Origin: Akkermansiaceae bacterium
GTDB taxonomy: Bacteria > Verrucomicrobiota > Verrucomicrobiia > Verrucomicrobiales > Akkermansiaceae
Assembly: GCA_905182475.1 (NCBI GenBank)
Contig: CAJJBR010000056.1
Coordinates: forward strand, 1 to 64,000
Direction of reading: 5' to 3'
Length of the DNA stretch: 64,000 nucleotides
Positions 52,927-63,518 of this stretch are shown here, in pieces. Under the pieces are notes generated by a model. The model did no database searches. It saw nothing but the letters and a program-made list of their open reading frames with translations, and was not told where the DNA came from. How positions within the stretch are numbered: position 1 is the first letter of the stretch; every line of letters starts with the position of its first letter. The position numbers were made by a program, and so were the translations under genes.

Positions 52927-53068
52927 GGATAAAAACTGAAACCCACACCCATTCCTGTCCAATTCATTCGTCGTATGAAATTGATGAGAGGGGCGAACCA
53001 GCGTTCGCCCCTCCATCCCCCCATCCCAAATTTCCCTTCCCTTCCCCGGACTCTGCGCCATTCTTTCG

Positions 53069-55669
53069 GTGTTGAAATTCCTTCCCATAATCCTTTTCCT
53101 GACAATATTCCAGACTCTCCATGCCCAGGAATCGGCGGGTACGATTGCAGCATCTGCGAAACGTGCGATGGAGAACGGCCTTTGGGATGTAGCAATCCTC
53201 CGCCTAGAGCGCGCTGTGAAAATTCAAGATCTCGATCCAACCGAGCGCTCGGAAATTCTGATTCTTCTAGCGGAGGGACTGGTGCGGGCGAACGAGCCAG
53301 CCAAGGCTTTCACCATCCTCGAACAATCTGACGTGCGGGAACATCCCGACGCAGGTTTCTGGACGGGTCAGGTGCTGGCCGGATTGGGCCGTTACTCGGA
53401 TGCGGTGGATGCTCTCGTGCCGATTGCCGCAGACCCTTCGCAGCGCCTCCGTGAAGATGCCGGACTCACCGCTGCAAGTCTTCAGCTTTCCCTAGGCCAG
53501 CCCGAAGCTTCCTTGGAGACTCTTACTCTGCTTGCGCAACCTGCTGGCACCCCTACCGCCGTGCGTTCGAAACTCCACCGCATTGAAATCCTTCTCGATC
53601 AAGGGCAGGTAGTGAAGGCGCGGGAGCTTTTTTCCACACTCGCTGAATTACCGAAAACGTTACCGGAAACGATAAAACCTTTCGCCTCATTTCTTGACGG
53701 GCAACTCATGCTAGCAGAAGGCCGGCATGGTGAAGCGGTGACCGTGTTTACAGAACTCCTTACCACACCCGGCAGCCAGACCCTGCCGCGCCACAATCTA
53801 GCAGCAATCGGCAAGGCGGATGCGCTGGCAGGCCTAGGTAACAACAGTGACGCGACCGACTCCCTCCTCACATTCATCCAGTCAAATCCAGAGACGCCCC
53901 TGCTCGAACCAATGTTTGATCGGATTATCAAGTGGCTCCCGGAGGAAATCGTCACCACCGACAATCCCACCCTTCAGAGGCTTTCTGAATGGCAACCCAA
54001 AGCCCCTCCTGCGAGCATCGAGTATCTTTATGCGGATGTGTCCTACGCGGCCATCGAATGGTCGTCCTCTGGTCGGGAAATTCCTGATCTCGCGATCTTC
54101 TCCCTCTACGCACGCGCACTGGGTCTCCACCGCATCGGCACTGCCGATGCGACCAAACAAGCCGAGCTTCTCTTACAACGCATCCGGATGATCGCACCCA
54201 TGCATTTCCTCACCCCGCGCAGCCTGATGACGCTGGCACGCTGGAAAATGAATGAAGGAAATTCCTCCCAAGCCTTCGGCATCCTCGACACGCTCCGTCT
54301 CACCGCGAAATCCCCCCTTGTGAAGGGTGAGGCAGCCTTCTTAGATGCGCAGATCGCATTTGAGAGAGGCGACACAGCACTCGCAGCATCCCTTTTCGAA
54401 GAAGCAGCCACGCTGCTCGACGGCCAAAACGAAGAAGCTGCCGTTTTCAACTCTGCGCTTGCCCGGCTTTCCGACGACCCTTCCGCAACAATCCTGATCC
54501 AGAATGAGAACCCGGAGGTTGCAGTAAAACTTGCCATCGATCTTGATTTAGAAAAAGCCCTTCTCGCGGACACTCCAGAGGAAGCAAAAACTGCCATCGA
54601 TGCGTTTCTAAAGGCAAACCCTGATCATCCTCGCGCGGCAGAAGCACGGCTGGCGATTTCTGAGGCCGCATTGAAAACTTCGCCTCCCGATCTTTCCCTC
54701 GCTCGCGCCCAGTTGGATACCTTACGCGCCTCCGAAAAAACACTTCCTATCGACACAACTCCCCGCCTCCTCCTTGCCGAGCTGCAACTCCTCAATCTCT
54801 CTGGGGAAATGGAAAAAACCGTCGAGCTGGCGAAGTCAATCATCGCAAACCACCCCGAGACACCCGCTGCATCAGAGGCGTCCCTAGTCATGGGAAAATC
54901 CCTTTTCGAATCCGGTAACTACAACGAAGCCCGACTTGTTTTGGAAAAACTGGCAACCTCCGAGCCGGGAACCCAGCGTAGTCAAGCGGCTCTTCTTCTC
55001 GCCGCACGATCCGCCGCACTAGGAGCCACCGCACAATCACGGGAGGAGGCACTCGCAATTTTCGATAAGGCAATTGAGATCGACGGCCCGCTCCGCTCGC
55101 TTGCACGATTGGAAAAGGCACGACTCAACATCGACCTCAACCGGCTGCCTATAGCGATCAAATCCCTACGCGAAGCCTACAACACAGCCTCACCCGACGA
55201 TCCCTCCCGGCTCCCCACTGGCTTAATGCTCGCAGAGGCGATCTATGCGCGCGGCGAAACCCTTCCCGGAAGCCTTGAGGATGCACTAAAAGTTTACGAC
55301 GAATTGCTAGTCCTCACCGCCAGCAACCCGGCTCAGTATTTCCGACTCCAATATCTGCGAGGACTGACCTTGGAAAAACTCCCAGATCCGGAAGACCCCA
55401 CGAAGACCCGGCTCGGCGATGCACTTTCTGCTTACTTTTCCGTCCTCGACCGCCCTATAGATCCGTCACCGCCCGAGTGGGAATGGTTCGAGCGCAGTGG
55501 TTTTCGCGCGCTCGCCCTACTGGAAAACGCGAATCGCTGGCAGGCAGCCATCTCAATTGCCGGGAAAATCGCGGCATTCAAGGGCCCCCGTGCCGAGGAA
55601 GCTGCAACCCGTGCCCGCCAGCTCCAGCTCAAGCACATGATTTACGAGGACGCGCCTCCCAATCAATAA
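53069..55669 (+). CDS. Exported TPR-repeat protein
   Basis: 866 residues. GTG start at 53069, then signal peptide (LKFLPIILFLTIFQTLHA). At least fifteen helix-turn-helix TPR-like units, for example LWDVAILRLERAVKIQD, KAFTILEQSDVREHPDAGF, and the clear pair ASLVMGKSLFESGNYNEARLVLEKLA with DKAIEIDGPLRSLARLEKARL. This layout is like YbgF/BamD-type periplasmic scaffolds but much longer. It starts a plus-strand unit with the LptF/LptG-like gene (gap 62 bp), hinting at an envelope assembly role. Confidence 0.82.
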   Translation: MLKFLPIILFLTIFQTLHAQESAGTIAASAKRAMENGLWDVAILRLERAVKIQDLDPTERSEILILLAEGLVRANEPAKAFTILEQSDVREHPDAGFWTGQVLAGLGRYSDAVDALVPIAADPSQRLREDAGLTAASLQLSLGQPEASLETLTLLAQPAGTPTAVRSKLHRIEILLDQGQVVKARELFSTLAELPKTLPETIKPFASFLDGQLMLAEGRHGEAVTVFTELLTTPGSQTLPRHNLAAIGKADALAGLGNNSDATDSLLTFIQSNPETPLLEPMFDRIIKWLPEEIVTTDNPTLQRLSEWQPKAPPASIEYLYADVSYAAIEWSSSGREIPDLAIFSLYARALGLHRIGTADATKQAELLLQRIRMIAPMHFLTPRSLMTLARWKMNEGNSSQAFGILDTLRLTAKSPLVKGEAAFLDAQIAFERGDTALAASLFEEAATLLDGQNEEAAVFNSALARLSDDPSATILIQNENPEVAVKLAIDLDLEKALLADTPEEAKTAIDAFLKANPDHPRAAEARLAISEAALKTSPPDLSLARAQLDTLRASEKTLPIDTTPRLLLAELQLLNLSGEMEKTVELAKSIIANHPETPAASEASLVMGKSLFESGNYNEARLVLEKLATSEPGTQRSQAALLLAARSAALGATAQSREEALAIFDKAIEIDGPLRSLARLEKARLNIDLNRLPIAIKSLREAYNTASPDDPSRLPTGLMLAEAIYARGETLPGSLEDALKVYDELLVLTASNPAQYFRLQYLRGLTLEKLPDPEDPTKTRLGDALSAYFSVLDRPIDPSPPEWEWFERSGFRALALLENANRWQAAISIAGKIAAFKGPRAEEAATRARQLQLKHMIYEDAPPNQ

Positions 55670-55731
55670 CCCGCCTTCCTCCCGAATAACTCGACAGCCG
55701 CTCGCCTCCCGTCCACCCTTCCGTCCGTCCC

Positions 55732-57087
55732 ATGTCGAACGTCCCGCGCTGGTTGCCCCCCCTGTTACTCGTCCTCTTCGGACTGGCCGCCATATCGATT
55801 ATCGTTCCCTATGAGCTGGTGGCGGTGAAAGAACAGTTCAGCGGCTTTCCCGACTCCCACATTTTCTCCAACAAGCTCCGCCCCTACATCTTGGTATTGA
55901 TCTGCCTGATGCCCGGTTTTGCGGGGATAGCATACAGTCTTGGCACCACTTTCGACCGATACGTCACCCGCCAATTTATAGCAGTTTTCCTCATCTGCCT
56001 CGGCGCACTATTCGCCATCTGGCTGCTGATCGATCTCAGCGATAATCTCAGCGATTTCAAAAACAGCGAGAACAAGACCAAGTCCTTACTGGTATTTTAC
56101 CTCTACCGTTCACCTGCCATTCTACTTGTCCTCCTGCCCTACACCCTGCTCCTTTCCCTGATCTATGGACTAGGAAAACTTTCGAAAAGCAACGAGATCG
56201 TGGCCATGATCCAGAGCGGCACAGGAGTCGTCCGTGTGACCGCCCCGCTCATCTTTGCAGGGATTTGGAGCAGCGTCTTGCTCCTCGGATTAAATTACCA
56301 TTGGGCACCCCACGCAGAAGGCATGCGTGACGAACTGACCGCCCGCGCCAACAACCTCCCCGTCCTGCAGGCAAAGAACGTTCTCTACCGGGATCCGGCC
56401 TCGCGACGCCTTTGGATGGTTGGAGCTTTCCCTGAAAATTTCCACAAAGGAGCGCCACTCCAGAACGTCGAGATCACTACGATCAACCCGGATCGTACTT
56501 TGAAGACGCGGATGACCTCCCCCTCCGCCCGGTGGGATCGCGACTCAAGGCACTGGATCTTCGCCAATCCCTTATTCACTCGCTTTACCGAAGGGGAAGC
56601 CCCGGAATTTGAGCAGATGGAAGAACCCCTCGTGCACACGACGTGGAAAGAGACGCCATCCCAGATCATCAAGCCCGGTCTGGACGTGGAGTATCTTGGC
56701 ATACCGGAACTGAGCACGTGGCTCATTTCCCCGCTGGCGGATCAACCGACCTCGAACCGTGCAGCCTACCTCACCCATTGGCACTACCGCTGGGCGCTTC
56801 CTATCACCTGTATCGTGACCGTTCTTCTCGCCGCTCCCCTTTCCATCCACTTCGCACGGCGCGGTGCTGGCAGCGGAGTTTTTCTCGCTGTCGTACTTTC
56901 CGTTCTGATGTTGTTCGTATCCAGCATCACCCTGGCTCTCGGGGAAGCAGCAACGATCCCCCCTTTGCTCGCCGCATGGCTGCCGAACATCGTCTTCACT
57001 CTGATCGGATTTCACCTATTCCACCGCCGTATCACCGGACGACCTATTTACCAATCCGTCAAACGCCTCCTCATCCCGCAAACCTGA
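55732..57087 (+). CDS. LptF/LptG-family permease
   Basis: 451 residues. N-terminal hydrophobic segment (LLLVLFGLAAISIIV), then the LptF/G start GTTFDRYVTRQFIAVFLICLGALFAIWLLIDLSDNL, YLYRSPAILLVLLPYTLLLSLIYGLGKLSKSNEIVAMIQSG-type block, a periplasmic beta-jellyroll (residues 210-330), and three C-terminal helices with LPITCIVTVLLAAPLSI. These proteins with LptB move lipopolysaccharide from the inner membrane. Whether it is the F or G subunit is not clear. Confidence 0.88.
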   Translation: MSNVPRWLPPLLLVLFGLAAISIIVPYELVAVKEQFSGFPDSHIFSNKLRPYILVLICLMPGFAGIAYSLGTTFDRYVTRQFIAVFLICLGALFAIWLLIDLSDNLSDFKNSENKTKSLLVFYLYRSPAILLVLLPYTLLLSLIYGLGKLSKSNEIVAMIQSGTGVVRVTAPLIFAGIWSSVLLLGLNYHWAPHAEGMRDELTARANNLPVLQAKNVLYRDPASRRLWMVGAFPENFHKGAPLQNVEITTINPDRTLKTRMTSPSARWDRDSRHWIFANPLFTRFTEGEAPEFEQMEEPLVHTTWKETPSQIIKPGLDVEYLGIPELSTWLISPLADQPTSNRAAYLTHWHYRWALPITCIVTVLLAAPLSIHFARRGAGSGVFLAVVLSVLMLFVSSITLALGEAATIPPLLAAWLPNIVFTLIGFHLFHRRITGRPIYQSVKRLLIPQT

Positions 57088-57098
57088 TTTAATAATCC

Positions 57099-57812
<714 letters not shown>

Positions 57813-57953
57813 CATCCTAACGTTTTTACTTGGCGAAAACGCCGTCCGATCTCCCGACACCAAAGGTGTTGCGTCCAGGTCCGCCTATCCCTGCCGCTTG
57901 TATCCAATTCAGACGGAGATGTGGCGTTCCGGAGAACGCCACTCCGCTAAATC

Positions 57954-59375
57954 CTATACCTTCGCGTCCAGCCAGCGCCCCTTGAAGTGTAGCCGGACGA
58001 ATACGATTGCTTGGGTCAGGAGATCAAAGCCCAAGACGATCCAAACACCCGTCAGAGTCACCCAACCGAACTGGGAAAGAACCCAAAGGACTCCGACCCG
58101 ATAGAATAGCATACTGCTGAATGCCCAGCGCATTACGAGTTTTGTCGCACCCGCGCCACGCATCGTCGTTTTTAGAATGATACAAGTAGCGAAGAACGGT
58201 TGGGTCAGTGCACAGACGACGAGCAAAGGCCCTGCGAGATCCGCATGAATTTCACTTCCCGGAGCCATCAGTCCGATCAGCCATTCCCTGCCGACCACGA
58301 AACAGAGCCCCATGAAAACCATCAAACCTACCGCAAGTTTCCAAGAGAATCGAACAGCTTCGACTGCCAATGCCTTGGATCCAGCTCCAAGATATTGCCC
58401 GGTCAATGCCGCCGCCGCCGCAGCAATCGCAAAGCCTGGTAGGAAACTCATCGACTCCAACCGGATCGCGATAAAATGGGCTCCGAGTGCGCCTTCCTTG
58501 TTCAGACTGGAAATCACCCGCAGGCCGTAGGAATGGATCACCCACATCCCGGCGATCTCAAATGCCTGTGGCATTCCCACTCTCCAAATACGCATTAGTG
58601 TTTCCGAGTGGAAGCGCATTCCCTCGCGAGACCATTTGAGACCTTCGCGCTTTTTAAACGTAAGTAGCAAGACCACTGTGAACAGGCCGGCAATCCATCC
58701 TATCACCGTTCCTAAGGCGATTCCGGAAACTCCATGCCCCCCAAAAGGTTCCGGTCCGAACACGAGTAGAATGCTTGCTCCCATGTTGACCACGTTCACC
58801 ACTAGCATCGCAAAAAACGGCGTTTTCGTATCGCCTGAGCCACGCAAAGCCGCATTCACGGAGAACATCGCCCCTGCAACCGGCCCCGACCATGCGAGCA
58901 TGCGGATGTAGCTTTCGGCCTCAACTGCCGCAGCAGAGGTGAGCCTCATCCACATAATAAGGTATGGCGCACCTACTTGGAGAATTACGAAAGCAGCACA
59001 ACCCGCCAGTGCGCCGAGCCAAACACCCTGCCCCAGACCCCTGTTTGCCAGTTCAGTATCGCGGGCGCCTGTAGCACGGGAAACGAGAGCCATAACCCCC
59101 GTGGCTACGGCTCCTTGAAAAATGTAAATAAACCAACCCACGTAACCTCCCAGACCAAGCGCATCGAGAATTGCAATACGCTCCGTTCCCTCGGCCATCC
59201 GCCCGGCGATTAGAATGTCCGTCATCCCAACAAAAAACGAAAGAACCTGCTCCATCAACGGCCACATCGCCAGTGTCAGCACCTGCCTGGTGAGTGTCAT
59301 TTTCCCGAGCTTGCCACCGAGCCGGATTCCCTCCCCCCGCTCGTTTGCCTCCACAGAAATACCCGGCTTATCCAT
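57954..59375 (-). CDS. MATE-family efflux transporter
   Basis: 473 residues with twelve helices. TLAMWPLMEQVLSFFVGMTDILIAGRM start, GAVATGVMALVSRATGA, AWSGPVAGAMFSVNAALRGSGDTKTPF (conserved motif in helix 6 region), and a second half with GMPQAFEIAGMWVIHSYGLRVI and ILKTTMRGAGATKLVM. MATE pumps export cationic drugs with Na or H gradient. ATG at 59375. Alone. Confidence 0.9.
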   Translation of the reverse strand: MDKPGISVEANERGEGIRLGGKLGKMTLTRQVLTLAMWPLMEQVLSFFVGMTDILIAGRMAEGTERIAILDALGLGGYVGWFIYIFQGAVATGVMALVSRATGARDTELANRGLGQGVWLGALAGCAAFVILQVGAPYLIMWMRLTSAAAVEAESYIRMLAWSGPVAGAMFSVNAALRGSGDTKTPFFAMLVVNVVNMGASILLVFGPEPFGGHGVSGIALGTVIGWIAGLFTVVLLLTFKKREGLKWSREGMRFHSETLMRIWRVGMPQAFEIAGMWVIHSYGLRVISSLNKEGALGAHFIAIRLESMSFLPGFAIAAAAAALTGQYLGAGSKALAVEAVRFSWKLAVGLMVFMGLCFVVGREWLIGLMAPGSEIHADLAGPLLVVCALTQPFFATCIILKTTMRGAGATKLVMRWAFSSMLFYRVGVLWVLSQFGWVTLTGVWIVLGFDLLTQAIVFVRLHFKGRWLDAKV

Positions 59376-59437
59376 CCACTCAGACCCTCACCTCCTTGAC
59401 GAGCTTCAGCAATTCCAAATTCGTCAATCGCCACCGG

Positions 59438-60466
59438 TCATGCGCGCCGCATGTAATCCGGAACCTGATCACGCTGACGGGCAGGTGGCACCGCCGTGCT
59501 GGAAAACGAAATCACCGCACCGATCCCAGCTGCGTGGCTCCCGCCCATCCTTGGCTCCACCTCGAACTCCGGAAAAAGGAAACGCGACCGATGTTTCCAC
59601 CACATCAATGAACTCCAAACCAAGAGCAATCCCCCGCACAACGAAACGAATACTCCCCCGACTAATCCTATCCAACTGGGAAGAGCGGCAGTTTCCTCCT
59701 CCTTCTCCATTCTCTCATGAAAAGCCCTGGCTTCTTCACCATCCGGGATCGCTTCCTTGGTAGCAGCGGCAGTGCCTTCTGTCATACGCTCCATCCAATA
59801 GATACGGATCGACATCTGCACTAGGAAAGCCTCCAACTGATCGGCGAGGTTCACGCTGGAAAAAGCCTGCACCACTGAACTTTTCAGCGCTCGCCTCTGC
59901 TCGGCAGCGGAAACGGCATCCGTGATAATCGGGCTCAGATAAATCTCTGATCGTTGAGGGGCGCCCAAGTAATAATAGGCAACGACCGCCGGCTTCCCTA
60001 CAGAATACAAACGCTCGACCACCTCCTCCTCCCGCACATCCCCAGGGATCTGCTGGTCACCACCGAACACGTAGATATACATATCGATGGACGAATCGCT
60101 CGCGTGGTAATCAAGGAAGGACTGCAAGTCCTGCTTCTCTTTCGTCCCGAGGAGCGACTGCGGATCGACCAAGTAGAGTTCCGGTTTCTCCTCGAAGTAC
60201 CCAGTCAGGTATTCTTCCCCGACAATGTTTTCTTCCGTTTCCAACTCTGCGAGTTCCTCCTGTGTCGGTTCGTCAATCGCTAGAGGCGTATCCTCCGCCT
60301 GATCCTCTTCCGGCAAAGACTCATAGGTCAGGAGAGAGCCGCCTGCCATCCAGCCGTCATCCAACATGGATGCCCGGTCTTCCGTATTCCACTCCGGCAG
60401 CGGTGGTTCCACGTTTGCAAAAAGAAAACCGCTGCATAGCCAGAGAAGCAGGAGTCGCTTTTTCAA
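59438..60466 (-). CDS. Membrane-anchored TPM-like domain protein
   Basis: 342 residues. Signal peptide (LLLLWLCSGFLFA). Acidic linker (residues 20-90), then a TPM/Repair_PSII-like domain (YLVDPQSLLGTKEKQDLQSFLDYH, DMYIYVFGGDQ) that lacks some of the usual conserved residues, one membrane span (SWIGLVGGVFVSLCGGLLLVWSSL) and a tail. It overlaps the preceding TPM gene by four bases. TPM proteins are envelope or photosystem repair phosphatase-like factors of unclear function. Confidence 0.6.
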   Translation of the reverse strand: MKKRLLLLWLCSGFLFANVEPPLPEWNTEDRASMLDDGWMAGGSLLTYESLPEEDQAEDTPLAIDEPTQEELAELETEENIVGEEYLTGYFEEKPELYLVDPQSLLGTKEKQDLQSFLDYHASDSSIDMYIYVFGGDQQIPGDVREEEVVERLYSVGKPAVVAYYYLGAPQRSEIYLSPIITDAVSAAEQRRALKSSVVQAFSSVNLADQLEAFLVQMSIRIYWMERMTEGTAAATKEAIPDGEEARAFHERMEKEEETAALPSWIGLVGGVFVSLCGGLLLVWSSLMWWKHRSRFLFPEFEVEPRMGGSHAAGIGAVISFSSTAVPPARQRDQVPDYMRRA

Positions 60467-61131
60467 AACTCAACCCCCTCGCTCTCGGGTCTCAACGGTT
60501 CATACATAGGATGAATGTTCCCTCCCCGGATTTTTTTCACCAAATCCTCCACCGCCACCGGGGTCGCAACCTTGCGTTCGTATCTTTCCGGATCACGGCG
60601 CACCTGTCTGCTCCGCTTCCGGAGCAGAGTCCTGACGTGGTTCAGCACTTTCAGTAATCCGTCGCAATAGCGGCCTTCCAACCAATGAGAGTGTGCTCTG
60701 GAAAGACACTCGAAAGTGTCCCGCTCTTCAAAAAACGGATCCAAAAGGTAACCGAAACTGATCCCAGCCGCCTTCGAATCGGGATCGATCACAATGAGTA
60801 CCCCTCCTTCGTTCGGCTTCGTGACATCCACGTCCTCAAAGACCCCCCGGTTCAGCAGCCAAAAACCGAACTGCCTGAGATTCCCCGTTTCCCCGAGACT
60901 TCCCGTGTAAACCGCTATGAACATCTGCGGGAATGAAGTCCCAAATGCCTCCATTGCATCCTCGATCCTATCCCGCTCCTTTCGGCGAAACAGACCAGCG
61001 GCATCCGTCAAACTCCGGAGTTTTACCTCCCCGTCCCCAAACATCTTATCCGAATCCGCGAGCGAAAATCCACAATGCGGGCAGGCCGCAGCCGCCCGGT
61101 GAATTCGCTGCACACATCGAGGACATTTCAT
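60463..61131 (-). CDS. Zinc-ribbon and TPM-domain protein
   Basis: 222 residues. Zinc ribbon at residues 3-20 (CPRCVQRIHRAAAACPHCG), a linker, then a TPM domain (DRIEDAMEAFGTSFPQMFIAVYTGSL, GFWLLNRGVFEDVDV, VLIVIDPDSKAAGISFGYLLDPFF) and a helical end. No signal peptide, so cytosolic, while its partner at 59438 is exported; the two are translationally coupled. Confidence 0.7.
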   Translation of the reverse strand: MKCPRCVQRIHRAAAACPHCGFSLADSDKMFGDGEVKLRSLTDAAGLFRRKERDRIEDAMEAFGTSFPQMFIAVYTGSLGETGNLRQFGFWLLNRGVFEDVDVTKPNEGGVLIVIDPDSKAAGISFGYLLDPFFEERDTFECLSRAHSHWLEGRYCDGLLKVLNHVRTLLRKRSRQVRRDPERYERKVATPVAVEDLVKKIRGGNIHPMYEPLRPESEGVEF

Positions 61132-61210
61132 AATCTCTCCCGTTTATTACTGAATTCCCAGTATTCAGTCAAAGTAAATCACTTGCGTCAGGTGTGCGGC
61201 GCTCTTCCTT

Positions 61211-61231
61211 GAAGTTTAAAACTTAGTGTTT
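61211..61231 (+). repeat. Heptad repeat before the ALDH-like gene
   Basis: Units GAAGTTT, AAAACTT, AGTGTTT after a CTCTTCCTT anchor. ATG at 61247 follows; a GTG at 61226 lies inside the repeat. Confidence 0.8.
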
Positions 61232-61246
61232 AACCTATTTTCCACA

Positions 61247-62113
61247 ATGCCCCGTCTCACCGTAACCAAAACGCCGAAGTGCTACGTCGGCGGAGCCTTC
61301 ATCCGATCCGAGAGTAACCGCACTTACGCGATCAACGATGCAGCAGGCGAGTTCTTCGGAAACGTCCCGCTTTGCACCCGGAAGGATGTCCGCAATGCAG
61401 TCGAGGCGGCAGCGAAGGCCGGCCTAGGTTGGGCGAAGCGCTCCGGTTACAACCGTGGGCAGATCCTTTACCGCATGGCCGAAATGCTCGAAGCCCGTGC
61501 CGATGAACTTGTGGCCGCCCATTTCCCTACCAATGCTGAGGAGAAGAAACGAGCTACCGCCGAGGTCTCCGCAGCGATCGACCGCATCGTCCACTACGCC
61601 GGCTGGACTGACAAATACGAGTCACTCCTGGGCAGCGTGAATCCTGTCGCCACAGCGCACTTCAATTTCTCCGTCACCGAGCCTATGGGTATCGTGGCAG
61701 TAACCGCGCCCGAAGAAGCCCCACTTCTCGCTCTCATCTCGATGATTCTGCCAATCATCGCGAGCGGCAACGCAGTCATCGCGCTCGCATCGGAATCAAA
61801 ACCATACCCAGCCATCCTCCTCGGGGAAATGCTCGCTACCTGCGACCTTCCCGGCGGTGTCATCAATCTCCTCACCGGAAAGAACGCCGACATACTCCCC
61901 ACCTTCGCCACCCACGAGCACATTCGCGCAGTCTCCGCATTCGCCAATCTGGAGGAAAGAAAAAGCCTCCAAGCAGGAGCTTCAAAATCAGTAAAACGCA
62001 CCAAGTTTATCCCTGCGGAGAAGCCCTACGACTGGTTCTCCGAATCAGCCCAAAGCCTCTACCACATCCGCGACTTCGTGGAACTCAAGACCACGTGGCA
62101 CCCGGTCGGGTAA
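61247..62113 (+). CDS. Short aldehyde-dehydrogenase-like protein without catalytic domain
   Basis: 288 residues from the ATG at 61247. Matches the N-terminal cofactor-binding half of ALDHs: CYVGGAFIRSESNRTY, AVEAAAKAGLGWAKRSGYNRGQILYRMAEMLE, EPMGIVAVTAPEEAPLLALISMILPIIASGNAVI, and GGVINLLTG. The half that carries the active-site Cys (GQxC) and the ELGG Glu is not present; instead the protein ends with a shorter unique tail (PYDWFSESAQSLYHIRDFVE). Such short ALDH-like proteins are encoded beside full ALDHs in some PVC and actinobacterial genomes; no full ALDH lies in this window. Regulatory or structural role possible. Confidence 0.75.
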   Translation: MPRLTVTKTPKCYVGGAFIRSESNRTYAINDAAGEFFGNVPLCTRKDVRNAVEAAAKAGLGWAKRSGYNRGQILYRMAEMLEARADELVAAHFPTNAEEKKRATAEVSAAIDRIVHYAGWTDKYESLLGSVNPVATAHFNFSVTEPMGIVAVTAPEEAPLLALISMILPIIASGNAVIALASESKPYPAILLGEMLATCDLPGGVINLLTGKNADILPTFATHEHIRAVSAFANLEERKSLQAGASKSVKRTKFIPAEKPYDWFSESAQSLYHIRDFVELKTTWHPVG

Positions 62114-62119
62114 TATCAG

Positions 62120-62794
62120 TTAGCTTTTCACGGCCTCATACACACTGACTACTCCGAATGTCATTGGAGTAAATGCGCCTTGGGAGAGGCCGTTTTTTTC
62201 CAAGAGAGCAATCATCGAGTCCCCTGCGGGAAATTGTTCGATGGAATCACCGAGGTATTCGTAAGCGTCCTTCTCCTTGGTGAGGAAGCCGGCCATCTTC
62301 GGTAGGATATTGTGAAGATAGAAGCGGTAGGGTGCGCAGAGGATTCCCTTTGGAAGGGAGAAATCTAGGATAAAGAGATGGCCGCCGGGCTTGAGAACAC
62401 GGCGCATTTCTTTCAGTCCGAGTTCGTAGTCCGCCATGTTGCGCAGTCCGAAAGCTACGGTGAGGACGTCGAATTCGTTCTCGGGGTAAGGGAGATCAAG
62501 TGCGTCTGCGACGAGGGTCTTTTTGACACCACGTGAAGAAGCATGCTCGAGCATTTCCGCACAGAAATCCGTGGCAATGACATCACAGGAGGGAATCTCC
62601 TTTTGGATCTTCAGGGCGAGATCTCCAGTGCCGCTAGCGACATCGAGGAGATTCTTCGGAGAGAGTTTCTCGATCCGATTTGTGACAACGTGTCGCCACC
62701 AGAAGTCCATACCTCCGGAGAGGATGTGGTTGGTCATCACATAGCGATCCGCGATTCGAGCGAAGGCGTCTCGGACGTAGATGGGATCTGGCAT
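62120..62794 (-). CDS. menG/ubiE: Demethylmenaquinone methyltransferase
   Basis: 224 residues. UbiE family: YVRDAFARIADRYVMTNHILSGGMDFWWR start, SAM loop LLDVASGTGDLAL, FDVLTVAFGLRNMADYELGLKEMRRVLKPGGHLFILDFSLP, and the C-terminal GDSMIALLEKNGL segment. It performs C-methylation in menaquinone (or ubiquinone) synthesis; menaquinone is the likely quinone in this phylum. Start ATG at 62794. msrA lies 19 bp upstream on the same strand. Confidence 0.92.
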   Translation of the reverse strand: MPDPIYVRDAFARIADRYVMTNHILSGGMDFWWRHVVTNRIEKLSPKNLLDVASGTGDLALKIQKEIPSCDVIATDFCAEMLEHASSRGVKKTLVADALDLPYPENEFDVLTVAFGLRNMADYELGLKEMRRVLKPGGHLFILDFSLPKGILCAPYRFYLHNILPKMAGFLTKEKDAYEYLGDSIEQFPAGDSMIALLEKNGLSQGAFTPMTFGVVSVYEAVKS

Positions 62795-62813
62795 TGGAGT
62801 TCAGCGGGTGGGA

Positions 62814-63491
62814 TCAGTGCTTCGCACCTTTTTTGAGGATGTCTGGAAATTTCGCCTGGAAATTTTTCAGCCTCGGGATCGAGACCCCTTGGATATAGCC
62901 GTTCGTCGGGTTGAGCTTTTCATAATTCTGGTGGTAGTCCTCGCCTATCCAAAACTTCTCAAAAGGATATACTTCGGCGGCAACCTCTTTGGGTGCGAGT
63001 TCCTTATTCAGAGCAGCGATCTTCTCATCAATGATCTTTTTCTGTTCCTCGTTTTGGTAGAAAATGATGGAGCGATATTGGGAACCGTTGTCCGGCCCCT
63101 GCCCATACACTTGCGTAACATTTTGCGAACCGAAATAGACATCCACGAGGGTGGCGAAGGAAACGACCTTGGGATCGTATATAATCTCGACGGCTTCAGC
63201 GTGCCCGGTGCGGCCTGTGTTACTGGACTCGTAGGTAGGATTCTTCGTATGTCCCCCCGCGTAGCCGGATATGGATTCCTCCACACCTTTGACACTTTCG
63301 TAAACAGCCTCGACGCACCAGAAACACCCGCTGGCAAAGTAGGCACGGGCTTTCCCGTCTTTCAACAGGGTTTGTACGGGATCGGACTTCTGTGCCTTGA
63401 TCTGGGCGGCGCGGTCGGTCTTCTGCTGGCTGCAACCTGTGGAAATTAGCAGTGCAGTCAGAGTTACGATCAGGGAAAATGGCTTCTTCAT
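62814..63491 (-). CDS. msrA: Peptide methionine sulfoxide reductase MsrA, lipoprotein form
   Basis: 225 residues. Lipoprotein signal ending STGC (Cys20). MsrA domain with the active-site motif GCFWC (Cys56; Cys59 beside it), YAGGHTKNPTYE, TGHAEAVEI, and FWIGEDYHQNYEKLNPTNGYI. It repairs oxidised methionine (S-sulfoxide) in envelope proteins. Normal length after removing the signal. Followed by menG/ubiE, preceded by trpB on the same strand. Confidence 0.95.
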   Translation of the reverse strand: MKKPFSLIVTLTALLISTGCSQQKTDRAAQIKAQKSDPVQTLLKDGKARAYFASGCFWCVEAVYESVKGVEESISGYAGGHTKNPTYESSNTGRTGHAEAVEIIYDPKVVSFATLVDVYFGSQNVTQVYGQGPDNGSQYRSIIFYQNEEQKKIIDEKIAALNKELAPKEVAAEVYPFEKFWIGEDYHQNYEKLNPTNGYIQGVSIPRLKNFQAKFPDILKKGAKH

Positions 63492-63518
63492 AATTGGTAA
63501 GAGTAACGGAAGGTCAGT

